From Alphaproteobacteria bacterium UBA2947 (GTDB taxonomy: Bacteria > Pseudomonadota > Alphaproteobacteria > Rs-D84): a DNA stretch of 15,245 nt. Positions within the stretch are counted from its first letter, which is position 1, and each line of letters opens with the position of its first letter. The stretch lies in the NCBI GenBank assembly GCA_002348925.1, contig DEBV01000002.1, forward strand, positions 4,791-20,035, in the 5' to 3' direction. A program made the position numbers and the translations under genes. Under the pieces are notes generated by a model. It did not search any database. It was not told where the DNA came from and was given only the letters and a program-made list of their open reading frames with translations. Positions 1 through 4,984 of this stretch are shown piece after piece.

Positions 1-610
1 ATAAACCAGAAATTTTGAACTTTGAATGGTTGTTTTTCTGTTTAGTGGAATCGAAAGCAGGTTGTGCTTCTTGTTTGTTGTTTTTTTCTACGCGTGGTGT
101 CAAAGGTACAACCTTTGGTTCAACTTTCACAGGTTGGGAACGGTGCGTATTTTGTCCCTTGGTGGCAAACATTCTGTCTATGGTGTCTTCGTTTGAATCT
201 TTTTTCGTTTTTGCACCAAACCAGCCGCCAATTTTGCTTTTTATTTTTTCAAAACGTCCAAGAGGTTTTTTATCTGTCAATTCTATCGCATTTTCTGAAA
301 AACCACAGAATCTTAACAGTTTTTTTAATGCGCAACGTGCATCATCAGAATATTTACCGTTTTCGTGACCGCAATCGCGTAACATAATATACAAAAGTTT
401 AAAGATTTTTTTGTTGTTTGGGTTAAAGTCAAAATCATCTGATAATATACTTGCAAGAATGCTGTCAGCCACTCCAAGTGCATGATTGTACTGATTTTGT
501 TTGGTTTGGTATTCTTGTTTGAAATGACCTGCTTCTTTTACATAACTTTCCAATGCTTCTGTGCAGATTGGAAAACCGTTGTATTTAAAATCATAGTTAT
601 TGTTAAACAT
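1..610 (-). CDS. Hypothetical protein, C-terminus beyond the window edge
   Basis: The minus strand is open without a stop from the ATG at 610 to the window edge: 203 codons plus one base, so the protein is 3'-truncated here. The start MFNNNYDFKYNGFPICTEAL is preceded by a purine-rich AAAAAGAG ribosome site and a good promoter (640-667). Residues 1-120 look globular and helical, with several Cys (MLRDCGHENG; LRFCGF). From about residue 130 the chain is basic and low in complexity, rich in Lys, Asn, Gln and Pro (WFGAKTKK, then EPKVVPLTPR), which suggests a disordered or nucleic-acid-binding tail. There is no signal peptide or membrane helix. I do not recognise the family. Codon usage resembles its neighbours. 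Two plus-strand open frames over the same bases are shadows. Confidence 0.75.
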   Translation of the reverse strand, partial: MFNNNYDFKYNGFPICTEALESYVKEAGHFKQEYQTKQNQYNHALGVADSILASILSDDFDFNPNNKKIFKLLYIMLRDCGHENGKYSDDARCALKKLLRFCGFSENAIELTDKKPLGRFEKIKSKIGGWFGAKTKKDSNEDTIDRMFATKGQNTHRSQPVKVEPKVVPLTPRVEKNNKQEAQPAFDSTKQKNNHSKFKISGL

Positions 611-639
611 AGTTTTGTACTCTTTTTATTCGGCCTATG

Positions 640-667
640 ATTATATATAACAAAAATGCGATATCAA
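640..667 (-). promoter_or_regulatory. Promoter of the left-edge hypothetical gene
   Basis: Read on the minus strand, TTGATA (662-667) and TATAAT (640-645) are separated by 16 bp. The predicted start near 633 gives a leader of about 23 nt carrying the AAAAAGAG ribosome site. This is a sigma-70-type match only. Confidence 0.6.
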
Positions 668-730
668 GTTTTTTATGTACAGGGGGCGTCTTGCAGTGCT
701 CTGGCGTATCCGTGTGCTCAGAAATAAATA

Positions 731-753
731 AAAACACCCGAATGGGTGTTTTT
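731..753 (+). terminator. Rho-independent terminator with no assignable gene
   Basis: AAAACACCC (731-739), loop GAAT, GGGTGTTTT (744-752), then more T. With A- and T-tracts on both sides it could stop transcription in either direction. It lies between two promoters that point away from it, so no visible gene ends here. The 611-730 stretch before it contains no convincing gene: a short GC-richer patch at about 681-720 matches nothing I recognise. Confidence 0.65.
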
Positions 754-762
754 GTTTATTCT

Positions 763-779
763 GGTTGTGGTGTGTGGGC
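763..779 (+). repeat. Left arm of a 17-bp perfect inverted repeat flanking the exonuclease gene
   Basis: GGTTGTGGTGTGTGGGC is the exact reverse complement of 1477-1493. The two arms enclose 731 bp, containing the promoter and whole coding region of the exonuclease and nothing else recognisable. No direct target-site duplication is visible outside the arms. Confidence 0.8.
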
Positions 780-789
780 AAAATGCGAG

Positions 790-818
790 TTGTTGTCATG
801 CTGTTTTTATGATATAAT
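790..818 (+). promoter_or_regulatory. Promoter of the exonuclease gene
   Basis: TTGTTG (790-795) and a consensus TATAAT (813-818) are separated by 17 bp. The predicted start at about 825 leaves a leader of under 20 nt before the ATG at 842. The promoter lies inside the inverted-repeat interval, so the gene carries its own. Confidence 0.7.
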
Positions 819-841
819 AACATGGTTAATATAGGTATAAA

Positions 842-1462
842 ATGTCTTTTATAATTTTTGATACAGAATATACATCGTGGCGCGGGTGCCAAGCACACGG
901 ATGGCATGGAAAACAAAAACGTGAAATCGTGCAAATTTCTGCATTGCGTGTGTCAAATGATTTGCGTGTTTTGGATACTTTTAACGTTTTGTGTAAACCT
1001 GTTATCAATCCTGTTTTGTCGGATTACTTTGTACAATTAACAGGGATTACAAATAAACAAATTCTATCAAAAGGCATTTATTTTAAAAATGCTTATAAAA
1101 GATTCAAAAAATTTGTTGGTAAATATCCATGTTTGTCGCATGGGTATGATGGCAAATGGGATGATAAATGCGATGGTGAAATTATATTTGAAAATTTAAA
1201 GTTGTATAATATGCCCGTTGATAACAATATAATATATCATAACATTTCAGCATGGTTAAAGCCAGAATACAAGAAAGCCAGATTATGTGAATATCCTAAA
1301 AATTCAGGCAAAATTGCAAAAATTTTATGTGTGGATTCAAAAATAAAAAAATTGGGTATAGATGAACATAATGCACTGTATGATTCTTATTCAATTTTAA
1401 TGGGAATAAAATATTTTCGTAAAGATTTACCAAAATTATTAAAAAAATTGAACTGTATCTAA
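842..1462 (+). CDS. DEDDh-family 3'-5' exonuclease (DnaQ-like fold)
   Basis: A 206-residue protein with the DEDDh (RNase T / DnaQ epsilon) exonuclease pattern. Motif I is FDTEY with D7 and E9. The block REIVQISALRV (27-37) is the usual second strand, LTGITNKQI (67-75) is the family's 'TGI' helix, and SHGYD with D103 is a plausible motif II. DEHNALYDS has H176 and D181 as motif III. Such enzymes remove nucleotides from DNA or RNA 3' ends using two metal ions. The substrate cannot be read from sequence, but the layout resembles KapD/ERI-1-like proteins more than the replicative subunit. The start has a short AGG site 7-9 nt upstream. The gene looks more A+T-rich than its neighbours, with long A runs, and sits alone between inverted repeats with its own promoter, so it may be horizontally acquired. 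No terminator follows directly. Confidence 0.75.
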   Translation: MSFIIFDTEYTSWRGCQAHGWHGKQKREIVQISALRVSNDLRVLDTFNVLCKPVINPVLSDYFVQLTGITNKQILSKGIYFKNAYKRFKKFVGKYPCLSHGYDGKWDDKCDGEIIFENLKLYNMPVDNNIIYHNISAWLKPEYKKARLCEYPKNSGKIAKILCVDSKIKKLGIDEHNALYDSYSILMGIKYFRKDLPKLLKKLNCI

Positions 1463-1476
1463 AAATAATTTGTTTC

Positions 1477-1493
1477 GCCCACACACCACAACC
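1477..1493 (-). repeat. Right arm of the 17-bp inverted repeat
   Basis: GCCCACACACCACAACC is the reverse complement of 763-779. It begins 14 bp after the exonuclease stop codon. The arms diverge immediately beyond the 17 bp on both sides. Confidence 0.8.
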
Positions 1494-1550
1494 ACTTTGA
1501 ATAGAAATACCAAATAGAGCAGTTTTAGGTTAGGTTTCTTTTGTTTTTAT

Positions 1551-1632
1551 TAGTTCGAATGTAAAAACACTAAAATAGCTAGTTCGAAAGTATATTTAGA
1601 AAGATAAAAAATTGAAAATTGACTTTCGAACT
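1551..1632. repeat. Cluster of TTCGAA boxes upstream of the putative 6S RNA
   Basis: TAGTTCGAA occurs at 1551-1559 and again at 1580-1588, a 29-bp step. AGTTCGAAAGT (1581-1591) is perfectly complementary to ACTTTCGAACT (1622-1632). The right arm overlaps the -35 and spacer of the promoter at 1619-1649, so the boxes could be operator sites. They do not fit the alphaproteobacterial LexA spacing of GTTC-N7-GTTC. The rest of 1463-1654 is A+T-rich with no gene. Confidence 0.5.
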
Positions 1633-1649
1633 TGCCAAAATCTTATATT
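1619..1649 (+). promoter_or_regulatory. Promoter of the putative 6S RNA
   Basis: TTGACT (1619-1624) and TATATT (1644-1649) have 19-bp spacing, or 18 bp if TTATAT is used. The predicted start falls at about 1655-1657, just where the structured RNA begins (CTCTCTGG). Confidence 0.5.
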
Positions 1650-1654
1650 TTTGC

Positions 1655-1800
1655 TCTCTGGAATGCGCACGAGACCTTGATAAACAATAACCAACCGCTG
1701 GGCAAAAACTCTATTAAAAATATCCGTTTTTGTGCGGTTGCTAATTGTTCATCTGCGTATTGGTCATGCGCCCTTACGGGCGGCTACCCGATCCGTGCGC
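1655..1800 (+). ncRNA. ssrS: Structured small RNA, probably 6S RNA
   Basis: No protein fits here, but the sequence folds into one long imperfect rod. Pairs from outside in are GCGCA (1665-1669) with TGCGC (1767-1771), GACC (1673-1676) with GGTC (1762-1765), GAT (1679-1681) with ATC (1751-1753), and AACAAT (1683-1688) with ATTGTT (1744-1749). Inside these come CAACCGC (1692-1698) with GCGGTTG (1734-1740) and CAAAAAC (1703-1709) with GTTTTTG (1726-1732). The 3' part has a CGCCC-TTAC-GGGCG hairpin, then CGGCTACCCGA, whose CCCGA can pair with TCTGG at the 5' end. A long bulged rod with asymmetric bubbles, a 5' CTCTGGAATGCGCA and a 3' GGGCGGC resemble 6S RNA, which sequesters sigma-70 RNA polymerase in stationary phase. 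Its own promoter and a terminator at 1812-1832 fit a primary transcript of about 150-185 nt. The pairings are read directly. The 6S name is inference, and it lacks the SRP RNA tip motif. The mature 3' end is approximate. Confidence 0.55.
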
Positions 1801-1810
1801 GATCAAAAAT

Positions 1811-1840
1811 TAAACCACCCATTCGGGTGGTTGAATTTTT
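1811..1840. terminator. Bidirectional terminator shared by the small RNA and tRNA-Gln
   Basis: AAACCACCC (1812-1820), loop ATTC, GGGTGGTT (1825-1832), with T-rich tails on both strands (GAATTTTT on plus, TTAATTTTT on minus). It ends the plus-strand small RNA and the minus-strand tRNA-Gln. Its core CACCC-NNNN-GGGTG is the same stem as the terminator at 731-753. Confidence 0.75.
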
Positions 1841-1913
1841 GGTTGGAGCGCACGGATTCGAACCATGATAAAGAGAACCAAAATCTCTTGTCCTACCATT
1901 AGACGACGCTCCA
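1840..1913 (-). tRNA. tRNA-Gln, anticodon UUG
   Basis: On the minus strand the acceptor stem TGGAGCG pairs with CGCTCCA, and the D-arm contains TCTAATGGTAGGAC. The anticodon stem AGAGA/TCTCT encloses the loop TTTTGGT (anticodon TTG), and the T-arm is CATGG-TTCGAAT-CCGTG. The discriminator A at 1843 is followed by an encoded CCA (1842-1840). It is 71 nt plus CCA and reads CAA (and CAG by wobble). The U1 start and overall form are typical of bacterial tRNA-Gln, and the D-arm resembles the alphaproteobacterial version. Confidence 0.95.
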
Positions 1914-1925
1914 AGGACTGAGGTT

Positions 1926-1953
1926 ATTATATATGTCTTTTGTTTTTTTTCAA
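1926..1953 (-). promoter_or_regulatory. Promoter of tRNA-Gln
   Basis: Minus strand TTGAAA (1948-1953), 16-bp spacer, TATAAT (1926-1931). The expected start lies a few bases upstream of the tRNA 5' end at 1913, so the tRNA has its own promoter and is not processed from the NADAR-gene transcript alone. Confidence 0.65.
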
Positions 1954-1971
1954 TAAAAAAATAAAATTGTG

Positions 1972-2430
1972 TTATTTTTGCAATTCTTTTCTGATTTCCA
2001 TCAAAATTTTACCAATACGATTTGTGCCACTGCCTTCACCAAAGCCACATTTATAACATGCCGCACAAGATTTTATAAGAGTTGCATTGCCTGTGCTTTT
2101 TAACAATTTTGCGGCATCGGGGTTTTGTGCAAATTTTGCACGTAATCCGTTTTCCATGATATCAAATTTGTTTTTATCAAAATTAGGTCTGCGGTTTATT
2201 TTATATTCAGCGGTTTTTGTTAACAATCGCGCGTCATCAGGATTAGACAGCCCTAAAATCACATTAAAACGGGGGTCGCATGCGAAAAACTTCATCGCTT
2301 GGTAATAATGTTCAACCGAAGGGAAAACATAATCTTTGCCATCAACAGACATTTTTATTGGAAATTTAGCCAACGGACTTAAAAACCAATATTTCCCATC
2401 GGGTGTACAAAATCTAATTTCTTGTGGCAT
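1972..2430 (-). CDS. NADAR/YbiA-like domain protein (DUF1768)
   Basis: A 152-residue single-domain protein that spans the NADAR fold. It has KYWFLSPL near 13-20 (the family's FLSN-type opening), PSVEHYYQAMKF at 37-48 (the hallmark helix), RAKFAQNP at 97-104 and a terminal GTNRIGKILMEIR at 135-147. Known members are N-glycosidases. E. coli YbiA cleaves reactive riboflavin-pathway intermediates, and others remove ADP-ribose from guanine or NAD-derived products and can act as antitoxins to DarT-type toxins. The segment before the final glycines reads CYKCGFGEG where many relatives have a D..WG motif, so exact chemistry is uncertain. No ADP-ribosyltransferase or riboflavin gene lies nearby. It has its own promoter at 2454-2482 and an AAGG ribosome site. 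Confidence 0.85.
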   Translation of the reverse strand: MPQEIRFCTPDGKYWFLSPLAKFPIKMSVDGKDYVFPSVEHYYQAMKFFACDPRFNVILGLSNPDDARLLTKTAEYKINRRPNFDKNKFDIMENGLRAKFAQNPDAAKLLKSTGNATLIKSCAACYKCGFGEGSGTNRIGKILMEIRKELQK

Positions 2431-2453
2431 ATTTGACCTTTTTGTTTTGTTTG

Positions 2454-2482
2454 ATAATAGCGCAAGGCATCGGTTTTTGCAA
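2454..2482 (-). promoter_or_regulatory. Promoter of the NADAR gene
   Basis: On the minus strand TTGCAA (2477-2482), an exact 17-bp spacer and TATTAT (2454-2459), with the leader containing AAAAAGG before the ATG at 2430. Confidence 0.6.
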
Positions 2483-2495
2483 ATTTTTAAAAATT

Positions 2496-2563
2496 ATTAA
2501 ATTTTTTAATATTTTGCCCTTGACTTTATTCCCAAGAAACATATAATCATTAAGATTTTTAAT
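2496..2563 (+). promoter_or_regulatory. Promoter and candidate MarR operators of the efflux operon
   Basis: TTGACT (2520-2525), 16-bp spacer, TATAAT (2542-2547). The core promoter is bracketed by two similar 15-bp dyads: ATTAAATTTTTTAAT (2496-2510), upstream of the -35, and ATTAAGATTTTTAAT (2549-2563), over the predicted start. Their position suits autorepression by the MarR protein encoded next. The promoter is convincing, whereas the operators are tentative because the region is very A+T-rich. Confidence 0.55.
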
Positions 2564-2582
2564 AATTAACAGAGGGTATCTC

Positions 2583-3032
2583 ATGACTCACAGTGAAGCG
2601 ACAGAGCTGATGGCGGAAAATATGCGTATTATTGGACGCTTTTACAATAAATTACAGCCATCTATGGAAGCAAATTCAAAATATTCGCGTCAACAAATGT
2701 CTGTTTTGGTACGTCTTTATTTGGCGGGAAAAATTAAATTGAAAGATTTTGCAAGTCGCGAAGTTATTTCTACGGCAAATCTTTGTGCGGTATTTCGTAA
2801 ACTGGAACAAGATAATTTGGTTGCGCGCACCGTTGATGAAGAAGATCGTCGCGATACTTGGTATGAAGTCACTAAATCTGGTCGCGCTTTGGCAGAAAAA
2901 AGAATAGATAAATTTATGCAAGGTTTGGAATCTTTATGCAAGGCATTGCCAGAAGAAGATGAAGATAAACTGGCAGAAACAGTAAAAACAATAAACGGAA
3001 TTCTTAAAAAAATGGAGTTGTTAAATGCGTAA
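2583..3032 (+). CDS. MarR-family transcriptional regulator
   Basis: 149 residues, the usual MarR length. N-terminal helices (5-30) form the dimer part. A winged helix-turn-helix follows, with LKDFASREVISTANLCAVF (about 53-71) as the helix pair and recognition helix. The wing is VDEEDRRDTWYEV (84-96), with the conserved D-x-R-D pattern and basic tip. A C-terminal helix (102-147) completes the dimer interface. The start has a strong GAGGG site. Its stop codon lies inside the start of the channel gene (8-bp overlap, ATGCGTAA), so both are on one transcript. It is probably a ligand-responsive repressor of the efflux operon, possibly acting at the dyads around its promoter. The ligand is unknown. 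Confidence 0.88.
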   Translation: MTHSEATELMAENMRIIGRFYNKLQPSMEANSKYSRQQMSVLVRLYLAGKIKLKDFASREVISTANLCAVFRKLEQDNLVARTVDEEDRRDTWYEVTKSGRALAEKRIDKFMQGLESLCKALPEEDEDKLAETVKTINGILKKMELLNA

Positions 3033-4338
3033 GTTATTTTATGTGTTATTTTGTTCGTTAATGGTTATCCCAAATGCTTTTGCTTTGGATCTTTCGTTCG
3101 ATGAAGCAGTTGATAAAATTGTTGCGGAATCTAACGATATAAAAAAAGCCGATGCCAATATTAAAAAGGCGCAAGCGCAATTAAAATCTGTTAATGCGAA
3201 TCGTTGGATGTCAATCGAAGGAACTGCAACATATATGAATTTAATTGACCCAAAAAATCCAACAAGTTCCAAAGGTGTTGAATTGCCGTCTGAAATAGGG
3301 GCGCTTTTGAATAAATCTTTGCCGCTGCCTCTTAGTGAAATTCCAGATAATATGTTTTCTGCTGGGGTTCAAGTGACACAACCAATATACACTTTTGGAA
3401 AAATAGGAAACGCGGTTGATGCAATGCATGATGCAATCGATATGTCTAAATCTGCCAAAGATTTAACAACGCGTGAAGTAAAATATGCCGCGGCTAATCT
3501 TTATTGGACTGCGAAAATGACAGATGAAATTGTTGCTGCAAGTCAAAGAAATCTTGATAATGCGCGCGCTGCAAAAAAGAAATTAACAGCCGCAGGTCGT
3601 GCAAACCGCAGTAATTTAATTAAAATTGAATCTGATATTGCAACCAAAGAAATCAATTTATCTGACGCTATGTTTGATCGTGATACTGCGTACAATATGT
3701 TGAAAATTATGGCGGGTATAGATGAATCTGAAGAAGTTGTTTTAACTGATAATTTTCCAGATAAATTTGAAGAATTAAATGCAAAAGAATTAAAATCAAA
3801 TCCACAATGGGATATTTATCAAAAGCAAGTTAAAATGTATGAATCTAATGCATCATCAAAACGTGCGGGCGCTTATCCTACATTGGCGGCGGTTGGTTCG
3901 TATTCTTACTATGCGTTGGGGACAGATGCGGGAAATATGTTTGATAAAGAAGGCGCACAATCTGCATATTGGGGTGTTGCATTAAAAGTTCCTTTGTTCA
4001 GTGGTGGTCTTCATTCTGCAAATGCAACCATAGAAGCGATGAATGCGGAAGCTGCACATCAAGAATTAGAAAAATCTAAAAAATTAACCAGACACGAATA
4101 TAATACTGCGGTCAAAAAATATAAACATCTTTGTGAAGATTTAGATAAATTGAATCATGCGCACGACCTTGCACAAAAAGCATACGATGTTTCTGCTAAT
4201 CGTTTTGCTGCGGGTCAAACATCTGCGATTGAATTATCTGATGTGTCTGGCGCGCTTTATCAAATGGATATGGCGGTATTAAGCGCAAAATATAATATTT
4301 TGATGGCGGGTGAATCTGTAAAAAAATTAGGTGAATAA
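3025..4338 (+). CDS. TolC-family outer-membrane channel protein
   Basis: 437 residues. A classical signal peptide (basic MRK, hydrophobic 4-15, cleavage likely after A20 in NAFA) leads into LSFDEAVDKI, the typical opening of an outer-membrane efflux protein. Two repeated helical halves follow (about 22-220 and 235-435). Beta-strand segments lie at 58-68 and 112-124 (SAGVQVTQPIYTFGK) in the first half and at 310-325 (YWGVALKVPLFSGG) in the second, matching the family's paired VPLFxGG-type motifs. Such proteins form trimeric barrels with a long periplasmic alpha-tunnel and are the exit duct of tripartite efflux pumps. It overlaps the marR gene by 8 bp and abuts the adaptor gene. Heavy Ala/Lys/Asn coil segments are normal for the family. 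I assign family, not substrate. Confidence 0.92.
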   Translation: MRKLFYVLFCSLMVIPNAFALDLSFDEAVDKIVAESNDIKKADANIKKAQAQLKSVNANRWMSIEGTATYMNLIDPKNPTSSKGVELPSEIGALLNKSLPLPLSEIPDNMFSAGVQVTQPIYTFGKIGNAVDAMHDAIDMSKSAKDLTTREVKYAAANLYWTAKMTDEIVAASQRNLDNARAAKKKLTAAGRANRSNLIKIESDIATKEINLSDAMFDRDTAYNMLKIMAGIDESEEVVLTDNFPDKFEELNAKELKSNPQWDIYQKQVKMYESNASSKRAGAYPTLAAVGSYSYYALGTDAGNMFDKEGAQSAYWGVALKVPLFSGGLHSANATIEAMNAEAAHQELEKSKKLTRHEYNTAVKKYKHLCEDLDKLNHAHDLAQKAYDVSANRFAAGQTSAIELSDVSGALYQMDMAVLSAKYNILMAGESVKKLGE

Positions 4339-4339
4339 A

Positions 4340-4966
4340 ATGGCAAAATTAACGAAAACAGAAATCATAGAACGTATTGTAAAAAAACTTAAAACACGCA
4401 AATCAAAATCGATAATTTATATGGTCTTTATCGGTTTGATTTTGTGTGCGTTCGCATATCGTTTTTATAGTGTATCAAAAGAAAACAATTTCGAAGTTTT
4501 CAACATTGTTCGCAACAATGCGCAAAACGGTGTGCCAGTTCGTGTTCTGAATATGCAAAAAACAGACGGCGTTTTGTTGGAGCCTTTGACAATAAAAAAT
4601 AATCGCGGTTTTGTTTCGGGGGCGCGTTTGCCATACTTTAAATCTGGACAGAAAGTTGGCGATTGTCGTATTGCATCTGTTTCGCACAACATAGATTTAG
4701 ATACAGGAATGCATGTGATAAAAACATCTGGTTGTAAAGATGGATTGCAATATGTGGAAAATAAAAAGAATGGTTTTTATGTGCCTGTATCTGCGTTGCG
4801 TGGAAGCACTGTATTCGTTGTAAATGATGGTGTTGCGCAATCGCGTGAAATTGTTATTGAAAATCGTGATTCAGAAAATGCTTTGATAAAGTCGGGAATA
4901 ACTGATGGCGATATTGTTATATTGTCCAGTGTTCAAGACGGTGAAAAAATAAAAATAGAAGAATAA
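4340..4966 (+). CDS. Minimal membrane-fusion (HlyD/AcrA-type) efflux adaptor
   Basis: 208 residues from the ATG at 4340. A GTG at 4331 in the same frame overlaps the channel's end, but the TTAGGTGA site is placed for 4340. A basic N-terminus and one membrane helix (about 25-41) anchor it inside the periplasm. The rest matches only the membrane-near part of RND adaptors. ASVSHNIDLDTGMHVIKTSG (112-131) resembles the beta-barrel signature (D-x-x-T-x-T/M). FYVPVSALRGSTVFVVNDG (146-164) with the following REIVIEN, IKSGITDGDIVILSS and IKIEE is the classic barrel-to-membrane-proximal ending. The alpha-hairpin and most of the lipoyl domain, normally around 150-200 residues, are absent. Family members are usually about 350-400 residues. 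It sits between the channel and the RND gene, where the adaptor is expected. The gene has no frameshift, so this looks like its natural form. Confidence 0.75.
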   Translation: MAKLTKTEIIERIVKKLKTRKSKSIIYMVFIGLILCAFAYRFYSVSKENNFEVFNIVRNNAQNGVPVRVLNMQKTDGVLLEPLTIKNNRGFVSGARLPYFKSGQKVGDCRIASVSHNIDLDTGMHVIKTSGCKDGLQYVENKKNGFYVPVSALRGSTVFVVNDGVAQSREIVIENRDSENALIKSGITDGDIVILSSVQDGEKIKIEE

Positions 4967-4984
4967 AAAAAGAGGAAGTTCGAG

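Noticed and set aside
15..387. Two plus-strand open frames of 117 and 107 residues
   Set aside because: They are antisense to the long open minus-strand frame, which has a promoter, ribosome site and sensible composition. The plus-strand products are Phe/Cys/Ser-rich, as expected of antisense reading.
641..1008. Minus-strand frames of 97 and 60 residues and the plus frame at 637
   Set aside because: They cross the terminator and the exonuclease promoter or lie antisense to the exonuclease, with His/Cys-rich, repeat-poor compositions and no ribosome site.
763..1493. Insertion sequence or MITE call for the IR-flanked segment
   Set aside because: There is no transposase and no target-site duplication, so I list the repeat arms and the gene and leave mobility as a hypothesis.
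1551..1632. CRISPR-like array
   Set aside because: There are only two or three short boxes, one inverted, with no constant repeat of 20 bp or more and no cas gene.
1655..1840. SRP (4.5S) RNA, tmRNA or RNase P RNA instead of 6S
   Set aside because: It lacks the SRP tip (GGTCAGG with GGAAGCAGC), has no tag-peptide frame or tRNA-like end, and has no RNase P core motifs. The three TTCGAA boxes are not flanked by T-arm stems.
1632..1868. Plus-strand open frame of 78 residues
   Set aside because: It covers the structured RNA and ends antisense to tRNA-Gln (the GAHGFEP ending is a familiar tRNA artefact). It has no ribosome site.
1840..1913. tRNA-Gln as an integration (att) site
   Set aside because: No integrase or direct repeat of the tRNA 3' end is present. 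The ATCCGTGCGC copy at 1791-1800 is only 10 bp and in inverted orientation.
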